Under the pieces are notes generated by a model. The model worked only from the letters and a program-made list of their open reading frames with translations, ran no database searches and was not told the origin of the DNA. DNA of 64,000 nt from Bryobacterales bacterium (GTDB taxonomy: Bacteria; Acidobacteriota; Terriglobia; Bryobacterales; Bryobacteraceae). The stretch covers positions 62,001 to 126,000 of the forward strand of contig JAEUQC010000060.1 of assembly GCA_016789905.1 (NCBI GenBank), in the 5' to 3' direction. Position numbers and translations under genes: made by a program. Shown here one piece after another: positions 55,994 through 64,000 of this stretch; position 1 is the stretch's first letter; the number at the start of each line of letters is the position of its first letter.

Positions 55994-57304
55994 ATGACCA
56001 TAGAACCAGCATCGGAATGGGCGCGGCGGTTGCGGCAACGGGAAGTATCGGCGGAGGAAGTGCTCGATGCGCACTTGGAGACCATTGCGCGCCGCAATCC
56101 GGAACTGAATGCGATCGTCACGTTCACTCCGGACCTGGCGCGAGCGCAAGCGCAAGCGGCAGACCGGGCGGCGGCACGCGGCGAGTTTCTGGGTTTACTC
56201 CACGGGTTGCCAGTGGCGCACAAGGATTTGCAGGAAACACAAGGAATCCGGACCACGTTCGGCTCGCCACTGTTCGCCGATTACGTGCCCGCGTTCGACA
56301 CCGAAATCGTGCGCCGCATGAAGACGGCAGGCGCGGTGTGCGTGGGAAAAACGAACACACCGGAGTTTGGTGCGGGTTCGCAGACATTTAATCCGGTGTT
56401 TGGGAAAACGAGGAATCCATACGACCTGTCGCGGACCTGCGGCGGATCAAGCGGGGGCGCGGCAGTGGCGCTGGCCACCGGCATGATTGCATTGGCAGAT
56501 GGGTCGGACACCGGAGGCTCCTTGCGAAATCCGGCGAGTTTCTGCGGGGTGACGGGACTGCGAACCACGCCCGGGCTGGTGCCTGGCGGGACGGCATTGA
56601 CGGTGAATGGACCCATGGGCCGGAACTGCGGCGACGTGGGCTTGTTGCTCGCCGTGTTGGCTGGGCTCACGGAGGTTCCGGCGTTAGTATGGCGCCGCCA
56701 GGCACCGCGGATCGCGTGGCTGGGCGAGGTGGAGGGGATACCGTTTGAGGCGGTGGTGCGAGACACAGTGGACAATTCGCGGGCCCGCCTGACAGCGCTG
56801 GGATGCCTGGTGGAGGACGCGACGCCGGACTTCGCCGATGCCGATGAAGCGTTCCGCGTTTTGCGGGCGCAGGAGTTCCACACCTTGCACAGGGATAAGC
56901 CGCTGGACCGGGTGAAGGAAACGGTGCGGCAGGAAGTGGAGCGCGGCGCCCGCTTAACGCGCGATGAAATCGCGGCTGCGGAAAGGCTCAGGGACGGACT
57001 GCGCGCCAGGGTGGCCGCGTTTCAAGCGCATTATGAGTTTTTCGTTTTGCCAACAGTGCAGGTGCTGCCGTTCGACATTGAGCAACCCTTCGTCACGAAG
57101 ATTAGCGGACGGGAGTTGACATCTTATATCGACTGGATGCGGAGTTGTTACTACATTTCCATTCTTGGCGTACCGGCGCTAAGCGTGCCGTGCGGATTGT
57201 CGCCGGACGGTTTGCCGGTGGGCCTGCAGATCGTGGGCCGGGCGGGAGCGGATTGGGACGTATTGCGTCTCGGAAAGGCCTTCGAGCAAGGCATAATGGG
57301 CTAA
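55994..57304 (+). CDS. amidase (amidase-signature family)
   Basis: The Ser-cisSer-Lys triad is visible: Lys in AHKDL, cis-Ser in GGSSGG and nucleophile Ser in GSDTGGSLRNP. The length of 436 residues suits an amide hydrolase of the GatA-like superfamily; with no gatB or gatC nearby a stand-alone amidase is more likely. It starts close to the divergent M4-protease leader and ends 1 bp before the kinase gene, so these two are in one transcript. Confidence 0.92.
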   Translation: MTIEPASEWARRLRQREVSAEEVLDAHLETIARRNPELNAIVTFTPDLARAQAQAADRAAARGEFLGLLHGLPVAHKDLQETQGIRTTFGSPLFADYVPAFDTEIVRRMKTAGAVCVGKTNTPEFGAGSQTFNPVFGKTRNPYDLSRTCGGSSGGAAVALATGMIALADGSDTGGSLRNPASFCGVTGLRTTPGLVPGGTALTVNGPMGRNCGDVGLLLAVLAGLTEVPALVWRRQAPRIAWLGEVEGIPFEAVVRDTVDNSRARLTALGCLVEDATPDFADADEAFRVLRAQEFHTLHRDKPLDRVKETVRQEVERGARLTRDEIAAAERLRDGLRARVAAFQAHYEFFVLPTVQVLPFDIEQPFVTKISGRELTSYIDWMRSCYYISILGVPALSVPCGLSPDGLPVGLQIVGRAGADWDVLRLGKAFEQGIMG

Positions 57305-57305
57305 C

Positions 57306-59876
57306 ATGCCCGACGAAGATGTTACAAGAACGACGCCGCGGTCGCATCCGTCGCTGACGGTGACATCGGCAATTGACGAAGGCCGGTTTCCGCCCGGGAC
57401 ACTGCTGAACCAGCGGTACCGTATCGTCAGCATGATTGGCAAGGGCGGGATGGGCGAGGTCTATCGAGCCAACGATTTGATACTCGGCCAGCCAGTGGCA
57501 TTGAAGTTCCTGCCGCCGGAGATGGCGCGCGACGAGCAAACGCTGAACCGGTTCCGCAATGAAGTACGCGTAGCGCGCCAAGTTTCGCACCCCAACGTTT
57601 GCCGGGTTTATGATTTGGGCGAGGCCGATGGGCACCCGTACCTTTCTATGGAGTACGTCGATGGAGAGGACCTGTCGACGCTGCTGAAGCGAATTGGCCA
57701 CCTATCCCAGGACAAGGGCGTGGAATTGGCACGGCAGTTGTGCGCGGGCTTGGCCGCTGCGCATGACAAGGGAGTGCTGCATCGCGATTTGAAACCGGCA
57801 AACCTGCTGCTGAACAGCCGCGGGCAGTTGATGATTACCGATTTCGGATTGGCGGGACTGGCGGAAAATGTGCAGGCCGATGTGCGGTCCGGCACGCCGG
57901 CCTATATGGCGCCGGAGCAGTTGTCCGGGCTGGAGGTCACACATAGAAGCGATATCTATGCACTGGGCCTGGTGCTCTACGAGATGTTCAGCGGCAAGAA
58001 GGCGCACTCGGCGGAGACGCGGGCGGAGTTGCAGCGACTGAAGGATGGAGGGTCGGCGCCATCGTTATCGAGCCTTGTCAAGGATCTGGATCCGGCAATT
58101 GAGCGGGTAATCGAACGCTGCCTGGCGCCTGACCCAATGCGCCGGCCGTCCAGTGCGCTGGCAGTCTCCGCGGCTCTGCCGGGCGGGGATCCCTTGGCGG
58201 CAGCGCTTGCGGCTGGCGAAACGCCCACGCCGGAGATGGTGGCCGCCTCCGGCGGCAGTGATGGTCTTCGGCCGCGAACGGCGCTCCTGATCGTTTTTGC
58301 GATAGTCGCGGGCTGGGTTGGGACGGCCGTCTTGAACGGGCATCTGTCATTGCTCGACAAAATTCCGTTCGAGCAGCCAACCGACGCGCTGGCACAAAAA
58401 TCAAAAGAGATGATTGCGCTGTTGGGCTATAAAGAAAAGCCTGCGGATGTTATATTCGGCTTCAGCCGGAACACTGGGTACCAGGAGCAGTTGAACAAAC
58501 ATTTCGGCGGCAAAGCGTGGGAGCACCTGATGCACACACGCCCGTCGCTTGTGAACTTTTGGTATCGTTCGACGCCCACCTCGCTGTGGCCGGCAAACGA
58601 CCGCACCATATACCCTTCGGAGTTCGATCCGCCATTAACGACTCCCGGCGCGATTCGTATTTCGCTCGATCCCGAAGGACGGTTGCGGTCGTTCATAGCC
58701 ATTCCGAAAGCGACCGATCCTCAACGCGCTGAGCCGTTCGAATGGGCGGTGTTGTTCCGCCTCGCCGAACTTGACATGGCGCAGTTCAAACCCGTGGAGC
58801 CTGAATCCATTCCGCTCGTGAGTTTCGACCGGCGCGGCGCGTGGAAGGGGACCATCTCCCAACACATCCCCCACGAGTTTCGGGTGGAAGCGGCAACATT
58901 CCGCGGCGTGCCGGTCCATTTCAACGTAGCCGTCGATTGGGGCGAAACGCCCACTCCGCCTCCAGCCAACGCAGCCGATTGGGGCAGCCGGCTCTCATTC
59001 CTGCTGTACGCTTGTGCCTACGTTTTCTCTGCCTGGATGGCATGGAAAAACTGGACAGCGGGCCGGACCGACCGCGTGGGAGCGTGGCGACTGGCGGTGT
59101 TGGTATCTACTGGAGCATTTCTCACGTTCCTGCTTGCCGCGCACTACAACACGTTCCAGAACCTGAACCACGCGCTAATGAACTGGCTGGCCGTCAGCGT
59201 CTTCGTCGGCGTGCTTTTCGGCACAATGTACATGGCATTTGAACCTCATGTACGCAAACGCTGGCCGGAGATGCTGGTGAGTTGGACGCGGCTATTCTCG
59301 GGCCGTTTTGCGGACCCCATGGTGGGGCGGCACGTGCTCTATGGAGTAGCGGGCGCGATGGCCATCGGGATCCTGTCGGGGTTAACAGGGCTGGCAGAAA
59401 AGAACCTGCGGCTGGATCCGCAAATGATGGACCTGCAGTCGCTTACGGGCGTTCGATTCCAGTTCGCGGCGCTGAGCTCACTCTTTGCCAACACCATTGG
59501 CAGCGTGACTTATATCCTGTTCCTGCTATTGGGACTGCGCGTGTTGCTGCGCAACCAGTGGCTGGCGATGGCGGTGACAGCGGCGATCCTGGCGGGATTG
59601 GGCAGCATGAATTCCCAACTGCCGTGGTTCAATTTCTCGATCAGCTTTTTGCTGAACGGACTATTGCTGGTTTATCTGCTTCGCTTCGGCTACCTGGCGA
59701 CCGTGGTGGTGCTGATGTGCTTCTATTTCATGGGACACTTTCCGCCGGACCTCCATTGGGCAAACTGGTACGCATCCTCAAACACGCTATGCCTCCTGTT
59801 TCTGGCGGCCCTGACGCTCTACGGTTTCAAGGTGTCGACGGCGGGGCAAAAGACGCTAACCGGCGAACTCGACTAA
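57306..59876 (+). CDS. Ser/Thr protein kinase with multi-TM C-terminus
   Basis: A cytosolic Hanks kinase (about 40-300): GKGGMG loop, Lys in VALKFL, HRDLKPAN, DFGLAG and MAPEQ. A TM segment (LLIVFAIVAGWVGTAVL) follows, then about 200 soluble residues beginning KSKEMIALLGY that may be periplasmic. The C-terminal about 300 residues contain roughly eight further TM helices. The domain after the kinase is not one I know. It overlaps no neighbour but begins immediately after the amidase stop. Confidence 0.9.
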   Translation: MPDEDVTRTTPRSHPSLTVTSAIDEGRFPPGTLLNQRYRIVSMIGKGGMGEVYRANDLILGQPVALKFLPPEMARDEQTLNRFRNEVRVARQVSHPNVCRVYDLGEADGHPYLSMEYVDGEDLSTLLKRIGHLSQDKGVELARQLCAGLAAAHDKGVLHRDLKPANLLLNSRGQLMITDFGLAGLAENVQADVRSGTPAYMAPEQLSGLEVTHRSDIYALGLVLYEMFSGKKAHSAETRAELQRLKDGGSAPSLSSLVKDLDPAIERVIERCLAPDPMRRPSSALAVSAALPGGDPLAAALAAGETPTPEMVAASGGSDGLRPRTALLIVFAIVAGWVGTAVLNGHLSLLDKIPFEQPTDALAQKSKEMIALLGYKEKPADVIFGFSRNTGYQEQLNKHFGGKAWEHLMHTRPSLVNFWYRSTPTSLWPANDRTIYPSEFDPPLTTPGAIRISLDPEGRLRSFIAIPKATDPQRAEPFEWAVLFRLAELDMAQFKPVEPESIPLVSFDRRGAWKGTISQHIPHEFRVEAATFRGVPVHFNVAVDWGETPTPPPANAADWGSRLSFLLYACAYVFSAWMAWKNWTAGRTDRVGAWRLAVLVSTGAFLTFLLAAHYNTFQNLNHALMNWLAVSVFVGVLFGTMYMAFEPHVRKRWPEMLVSWTRLFSGRFADPMVGRHVLYGVAGAMAIGILSGLTGLAEKNLRLDPQMMDLQSLTGVRFQFAALSSLFANTIGSVTYILFLLLGLRVLLRNQWLAMAVTAAILAGLGSMNSQLPWFNFSISFLLNGLLLVYLLRFGYLATVVVLMCFYFMGHFPPDLHWANWYASSNTLCLLFLAALTLYGFKVSTAGQKTLTGELD

Positions 59877-59902
59877 GCGAGTATGATGAAAGGCGAAACG
59901 TT

Positions 59903-60748
59903 ATGAATCGCCGCCAACTGCTCGCCTCCCTCGCCGCCGGCTCATTGAGCCTGCAAGCCAAGAAGTTGAAAAACATCGGCTGCCAGCTTTATACGCTGCG
60001 TAGCGTCATCGACGGCAATCCAAAGGCGATTCTCGACCAACTGCAGGAGGCCGGATATGGAGAAGTGGAGGCCGTGCGCGGCAATCTGTCCAAGATCTGG
60101 GACTCGCTGAAGCAAACAAAGCTGAAGCCGGTTAGCCTGCACATCGACACGCAATACTTCACCGTGCAAAAAGACAAGCTGGGGCCGGCGCTCGATGACG
60201 CCAAGGCGAAAGGATTCAAGTATGTCGTTTGCCCATACATCGCGCCGGCCGACCGGGGCGGCGTGGATGTCATTAAGAAACTGGCGGACACACTGAATTC
60301 CGCCGGCGCCAAATGCAAAGCTGCCGGAACAATGCTGTGCTATCACAACCATGCGTTCGAGTTCGAGCCGGTGGCGGGCGGCAAGGGCAATTTGCTGGAT
60401 GTGCTGATGGAGTCCACCGATCCGGCACTGGTGGGGCTGGAGTTCGACATTATGTGGTCCGCCGTTGGCGGCACGGATCCCATCGACGTCCTGAAAAAAT
60501 ATAAGGGCCGTGTTCCCCTGCTGCACGTGAAAGATTTAGGACCGAACATCACTGTCCGGTACAACGAAAAAGTGCCGAAAGAAGCGTTCAAAGAAGCGGG
60601 CGCAGGCGTGCTCGAACTGCCGAAAATTCTGAAAGCGGCGAACGAGAACGGCACAAAGCACTTTTTTGTGGAGCAGGACCAAACGCCGGGCGACCCCATG
60701 GCAAGCCTGAAACAAAGCATCGCGTACTTGAAAAAATTGGAACTGTAG
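59903..60748 (+). CDS. sugar phosphate isomerase/epimerase-like TIM-barrel protein
   Basis: From ATG 59903 the 281-residue protein begins with a Tat-like leader (MNRRQLLASLAAGSLSL) and a xylose-isomerase-like barrel: NIGCQLYTLRSV, CYHNHAFEFEP, GLEFDIMWSAVGG and LLHVKDLG supply metal-binding Glu/His/Asp residues. It likely epimerises or isomerises a sugar derivative, possibly in the periplasm. The longer frame that runs from 59282 is a shadow of the kinase gene upstream. Confidence 0.88.
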   Translation: MNRRQLLASLAAGSLSLQAKKLKNIGCQLYTLRSVIDGNPKAILDQLQEAGYGEVEAVRGNLSKIWDSLKQTKLKPVSLHIDTQYFTVQKDKLGPALDDAKAKGFKYVVCPYIAPADRGGVDVIKKLADTLNSAGAKCKAAGTMLCYHNHAFEFEPVAGGKGNLLDVLMESTDPALVGLEFDIMWSAVGGTDPIDVLKKYKGRVPLLHVKDLGPNITVRYNEKVPKEAFKEAGAGVLELPKILKAANENGTKHFFVEQDQTPGDPMASLKQSIAYLKKLEL

Positions 60749-60761
60749 TCCGCTTGCGAAT

Positions 60762-60791
60762 GCCGCGGGAGAAGTTCGCGGCGCAAATTTT
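60762..60791 (+). terminator. terminator-like hairpin after the isomerase gene
   Basis: GCCGCG (60762-60767) pairs with CGCGGC (60777-60782) and is followed by GCAAATTTT. It separates the isomerase gene from the contractile-system operon. The stem is short. Confidence 0.45.
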
Positions 60792-60814
60792 GCTTGCATT
60801 CGGCAGGAAACTAT

Positions 60815-60853
60815 GGAATATGTATCGTGAGTTGATTTTTATTTACATATTCC
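60815..60853. promoter_or_regulatory. 10-bp perfect dyad upstream of the sheath gene
   Basis: GGAATATGTA (60815-60824) is repeated in inverted form as TACATATTCC (60844-60853), 19 bp apart, 18 bp before the sheath start. Its AT-rich arms in a GC-rich genome suggest an operator or a promoter-overlapping regulator site rather than a terminator. Confidence 0.5.
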
Positions 60854-60871
60854 AGTAGTCGGGAGTGTCCA

Positions 60872-62362
60872 GTGCCTGTCAAGGTTTCGTATCCTGGCGT
60901 TTACATTGAAGAGATTCCCAGCGGTGTCCGGACAATTGGGGGTGTTTCCACTTCCATTGCCGCATTCGCCGGATGGGCGCCAAAGGGGCCGACCGACCGA
61001 GCGGTGCTCTGCCTGAGTTGGAGCGACAATGACCGCGTTTTCGGCGGGCTTGACGCCCGGAGTTACCTTGGGTACGCCGTGTCTCAGTTCTTCGGCAACG
61101 GCGGCACGCAATGCTACATAGTCCGGCTGGCGGCGGCGGACGCGAAGTTCGCCACAGCGGTTATCGACGGGCTGGAACTGGTTGCCACCGGCCAGGGAGC
61201 CTGGGCGAATCTTTACCAGATTGTCACCAAACCGCGCGCCGACGATGCGGCGCGCTTCCGGCTGGACGTGGTGGTGAAAGCAACCGGCGAAACCGCCGAA
61301 TCGTTCCTGAACCTGTCGCTCAACGCCACCGACGCCCGGTATGCGAAATCCGTGTTGGCCGCGGAATCGCAACTGGTGGCGGTAACAAAAGCTGACATCA
61401 CAAAACCGGTGACGGCGAAGACCGTCGATATGGCCGGTGGCGTGGACGGTAAGGTTTTGGAGCCGGGCATGGCGGAGTTCGACACGGCACTGTTAGGCGA
61501 TGGCGCCACCACGGGCGTCTACCTGCTCAGCCGTGTGGATCTGTTCAATATGCTTTGCGTGCCGGGCTATGGCGTGGCAACAAACCTGGGCAAATTGGAA
61601 AAACTCTGCCGCGACAGGCGGGCGCTGTTGATCGTCGATTCCGATAAAGGCCAGAGTCCTGAATCGGGAGCAATGACAGGCGCTCCAGATTCGAGCCTGA
61701 CCGGTGCCGACGGGATTAACGGGTCGTTCTACTATCCTTGGCTGCTGGCCCCGGATCCGAAGCAGGAGGGCCGCATCCGGCCATTCCCGCCCTGCGGAGC
61801 GGTGGCCGGAGTGTACGCCCGCACCGACGCGACACGCGGAGTATGGAAAGCACCCGCGGGCACTGACGCGAGTCTTTCGGGAGTGAGCGGGGTCACCAAA
61901 CCCATGACGGACGCTGAAAACGGCGTACTGAACCCGCTGGCGGTGAATTGCATCCGTTCGTTCCCTGTCTATGGCACTGTGATTTGGGGCGCGCGGACGC
62001 TACGCGGAAACGATGAGATCGGCGATGAATGGAAGTACATTCCCGTCAGAAGGACCGCGCTATTCATTGAGGAAAGCCTGTTTCGCGGGTTGAAATGGGT
62101 AGTGTTTGAGCCCAACGATGAGCCATTGTGGGCGCAAATCCGGTTAAATACCGGATCGTTTATGCACGATCTGTTCCGGCAGGGCGCATTCCAGGGAAGC
62201 ACGCCGAAGGACGCGTACTTCGTGAAGTGCGACAAAGACACGACAACCCAAAGCGACATCAACCGGGGCATCGTGAACATCGTGGTGGGCTTCGCGCCGT
62301 TGAAACCGGCTGAGTTTGTCGTGATCAAGCTGCAGCAGATGGCCGGCCAGCTCGGAGTTTAG
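60872..62362 (+). CDS. contractile injection system sheath protein
   Basis: The GTG start yields PVKVSYPGVYIEEIPSGVR, the N-terminus typical of tail sheath proteins. The middle and C-terminal parts (NPLAVNCIRSFPVYGTVIWGARTL; WKYIPVRRTALFIEESLFRGLKWVVFEPN) match the sheath fold of extracellular contractile systems (Afp2/Pvc2-like). It polymerises around the tube and contracts to drive it. At 496 residues it is of usual length. No phage head or integrase gene is near, which favours a CIS over a prophage. Confidence 0.94.
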   Translation: MPVKVSYPGVYIEEIPSGVRTIGGVSTSIAAFAGWAPKGPTDRAVLCLSWSDNDRVFGGLDARSYLGYAVSQFFGNGGTQCYIVRLAAADAKFATAVIDGLELVATGQGAWANLYQIVTKPRADDAARFRLDVVVKATGETAESFLNLSLNATDARYAKSVLAAESQLVAVTKADITKPVTAKTVDMAGGVDGKVLEPGMAEFDTALLGDGATTGVYLLSRVDLFNMLCVPGYGVATNLGKLEKLCRDRRALLIVDSDKGQSPESGAMTGAPDSSLTGADGINGSFYYPWLLAPDPKQEGRIRPFPPCGAVAGVYARTDATRGVWKAPAGTDASLSGVSGVTKPMTDAENGVLNPLAVNCIRSFPVYGTVIWGARTLRGNDEIGDEWKYIPVRRTALFIEESLFRGLKWVVFEPNDEPLWAQIRLNTGSFMHDLFRQGAFQGSTPKDAYFVKCDKDTTTQSDINRGIVNIVVGFAPLKPAEFVVIKLQQMAGQLGV

Positions 62363-62442
62363 ACAACGCTTCCGGGATAAGGCGGCGCCGGAGGCATCGC
62401 GCTCCCGAGGCTTCTTCGAAGTGAGATTTCTGGGGGAACAGA

Positions 62443-62964
62443 ATGGCACAGTTCAGTGTGAACGCGCAGCGGTTTGACCCGTACAAGAATTTTAAGTTTC
62501 GGGTGAAATGGGATGGCGCCTACGTCGCCGGCGTCAGCAAGGTTTCCGCGCTGAAGCGGACCACGGAAGTGGTGAAGCACCGCGACGGCGGCGACCCCAG
62601 TTCCAGCCGCAAGTCGCCTGGGCGAACCGAATACGAAGCCGTCACGCTGGAGCGCGGCGTCACCCATGATCCGAATTTCGAGCAGTGGGCGAATAAAGTT
62701 TGGAACTACGGAAGCGGGCTTGGCTCAGAGGTTTCGTTGAAGGACTTCCGCAAGGACATCATCATCGAGGTCTACAACGAAGCCGGGCAATTGGCGCTGG
62801 CCTACAAGGTGTACCGTTGCTGGGTGTCAGAGTTCCAGGCGATGCCCGATCTGGACGCGAACGCGAATGCCGTGGCCATACAGCACATCAAGCTCGAAAA
62901 CGAAGGATGGGAGCGCGACTACGAAGTGGGTGAACCCGGCGAGCCTTCGTTTACTGAGCCATAA
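62443..62964 (+). CDS. contractile injection system tube protein
   Basis: A 173-residue gp19-like tube protein: FDPYKNFKFRVKWDG and VSALKRTTEVVKHRDGG, later LERGVTHDPNFEQWANKVW. It stacks as hexamers to form the inner tube. GGGGGA lies 7 nt before the ATG. It follows the sheath gene by 80 bp on the same strand. Confidence 0.93.
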   Translation: MAQFSVNAQRFDPYKNFKFRVKWDGAYVAGVSKVSALKRTTEVVKHRDGGDPSSSRKSPGRTEYEAVTLERGVTHDPNFEQWANKVWNYGSGLGSEVSLKDFRKDIIIEVYNEAGQLALAYKVYRCWVSEFQAMPDLDANANAVAIQHIKLENEGWERDYEVGEPGEPSFTEP

Positions 62965-63019
62965 GAAGGGCTGCCGGCAAATTGCAGTTGTTTCCGAACG
63001 TGATTGAGACGCGCACAGC

Positions 63020-63712
63020 ATGCAACCGAACTTATCTATGCGGCTATTGGAGGCGTGGGAGCACGGACGCGCGCAACATCCACTGCGGCGCGCCCTGACG
63101 ATGTTGCAGGTGGCGCGCCCGGAAGCCTCCGTTTTGGAGCTGGCTGCTATGTCCATCGGCGCTAGAGACCGCGCGCTGCTGGAATTGCGGGAGCAACTTT
63201 TCGGGCCACAGTTCCAATCCGTGGCCACTTGTCCGGAGTGCGCCGAATGCCTGGATCTGACATTCAGCACCGGCAACGTTCCTGGCGCCGGGCACGCTGC
63301 CCCGGCGGGCGAGTTCCACTTTGCGCATCAGGGCAAGACGGTGGCCGTTCGAATGCCGACAACGGCCGACTTGGCCGAAGCAGCCAGCGCAGAAAACCGT
63401 GCCGAAGCGCTGCTCGCGCGGTGCGCGCCGGAGGCGCCGAAAAGCGCCTGGGCCGAGATTCAGAATCACATGGCGGAGTGGGACCCGATGGCGCAAGTCT
63501 GGATGGAACTGTCCTGCCCGTCGTGCCGGCACCAGTGGCGTGCGGTTTTCGACATAGCCGGATACCTATGGATTGAATTGGGAGACCGTGCCAAACAGTT
63601 ACTGCGGGAGGTGGATGGATTGGCACGCGCATATGGCTGGGGAGAGCGTGAGATTCTAGCGTTAAGTTCTCAACGGCGACGCGCGTACCTCAGCTTGGCG
63701 ACAGGCGGGTAG
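63020..63712 (+). CDS. T4 gp26-like baseplate hub assembly protein
   Basis: Begins NLSMRLLEAWEHGRAQHPLRRALTML, a pattern of the T4 family baseplate hub assembly chaperone group found in contractile systems. It has two Cys pairs (CPEC and CPSC), likely a zinc site, and the segment LLEWE-like EAWEHGR conserved in the family. 230 residues. It is expected to help build the baseplate hub. It lies third in the operon. Confidence 0.8.
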   Translation: MQPNLSMRLLEAWEHGRAQHPLRRALTMLQVARPEASVLELAAMSIGARDRALLELREQLFGPQFQSVATCPECAECLDLTFSTGNVPGAGHAAPAGEFHFAHQGKTVAVRMPTTADLAEAASAENRAEALLARCAPEAPKSAWAEIQNHMAEWDPMAQVWMELSCPSCRHQWRAVFDIAGYLWIELGDRAKQLLREVDGLARAYGWGEREILALSSQRRRAYLSLATGG

Positions 63713-63716
63713 AGAT

Positions 63717-64000
63717 ATGTTCCTTGACGAGTTGCTGGACCGAACGATCGGCGAATCGCAATTGCCCGCAGTGGCGCCGCGGCGGGCTTCCCGATTCGAG
63801 CCGGACGCGGAAGCACCGCCAGTGGAAGAGGATCTTTTCGCCGAGCCCACTGATCGGGCACCGGTCGAGCGCCAGCAGATGCCGTTCAGCGCCCGGACGG
63901 CCGTTCGCAACGAACAAACAGACATTGAGCACGCGCCGGTCCGCGAACCGGCTGTCCGTTCCATTGGCCCGGCCTCGCCGCAAACGATGCGAACGGCGCC
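63717..64000 (+). CDS. unknown CIS-operon protein, truncated by window end
   Basis: ATG 63717 opens a frame that continues past the window edge with no stop. The first 94 residues are low-complexity, rich in Pro, Ala, Arg and acidic residues (FLDELLDRTIGESQLPAVAP start), probably disordered. Its place 4 bp after the gp26-like gene puts it in the contractile-system operon. Confidence 0.6.
   Translation, partial: MFLDELLDRTIGESQLPAVAPRRASRFEPDAEAPPVEEDLFAEPTDRAPVERQQMPFSARTAVRNEQTDIEHAPVREPAVRSIGPASPQTMRTA

Noticed and set aside
56580..56600. GGTGCCTGGCGGGA as a further REP copy
   Set aside because: It matches only the left arm; the right arm is not complementary, and the sequence is normal amidase coding.
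59282..59902. Long N-terminal extension of the sugar isomerase frame
   Set aside because: It overlaps the kinase gene in another frame and lacks protein character; ATG 59903 opens the recognisable leader.
60872..64000. Prophage
   Set aside because: Only sheath, tube and hub-type genes are present so far, and no integrase, terminase or capsid gene is in the window; a contractile injection system fits better, though the downstream part is unseen.

Overview
The window (64 kb, high GC) looks like a chromosome segment of an Acidobacteriota member, most likely of the Bryobacterales/Solibacter group. The reasons are family-level and cannot be confirmed without a search. They are: a secreted protein with a C-terminal domain resembling the Solibacter-type TIGR03437 domain, a bacillithiol-synthesis gene (bshC), three Tat-type sulfatases, a propeller/Y_Y_Y hybrid histidine kinase, Ser/Thr kinases fused to TPR or multi-TM domains, and carboxypeptidase-regulatory-like secreted proteins. 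Genes are packed tightly. Several convergent pairs share or abut stop codons, and many co-directional pairs overlap by 4 nt.

Layout. 1-4 kb: a left-truncated alpha/beta hydrolase, then a secreted protein coupled to a trypsin-fold protease. 4-10.4 kb (minus): cupin, SirB1-like protein, small membrane protein, S41-like protease and a Ser/Thr kinase with TolB-like and TPR domains. 10.5-21 kb: rfbB, a REC-PAS-GGDEF-EAL protein with degenerate REC and GGDEF, two sulfatases, a tyrosine phosphatase, a carboxypeptidase-regulatory-like protein and a GHL10 glycosidase. 21-27.6 kb: hybrid histidine kinase, pgi and an HpcH/HpaI aldolase. 27.6-31.7 kb: bshC divergent from cyaY-hemW-ltaE. 31.7-32.5 kb: a RAYT (REP-associated tyrosine transposase) bounded by inverted REP palindromes; three more REP copies lie within 5 kb, one inside hemW. 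32.4-35.7 kb (minus): Rieske, cytochrome b fused to two heme-c domains, ECF sigma factor and cupin anti-sigma, apparently one unit. 35.7-42.7 kb: a third sulfatase, amtB-glnB-glnD, and a divergent porin with a sigma-54-like promoter. 42.7-48 kb: a propeller lipoprotein, a NarL-type histidine kinase, a TIGR03437-like protein, and an ECF/anti-sigma pair. 48-52.8 kb: rsmA (apparently CTG start), gltX, a carbamoyltransferase, a decayed TPR pseudogene and tRNA-Leu(CAA). 52.8-55.9 kb (minus): an M4-like zinc protease co-translated with a metallo-beta-lactamase-fold hydrolase, behind a promoter and a leader of tandem hairpins. 56-60.7 kb: amidase, membrane Ser/Thr kinase, sugar isomerase. 60.8-64 kb: the start of a contractile injection system locus (sheath, tube, gp26-like hub chaperone, start of the next gene), preceded by a perfect 10-bp dyad.

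The best candidates for something new are the hairpin-led M4-protease/MBL operon, the contractile-system operon with its dyad, the REP/RAYT element whose palindromes are read as coding sequence, and the bc-complex operon that continues into an ECF/cupin anti-sigma pair.
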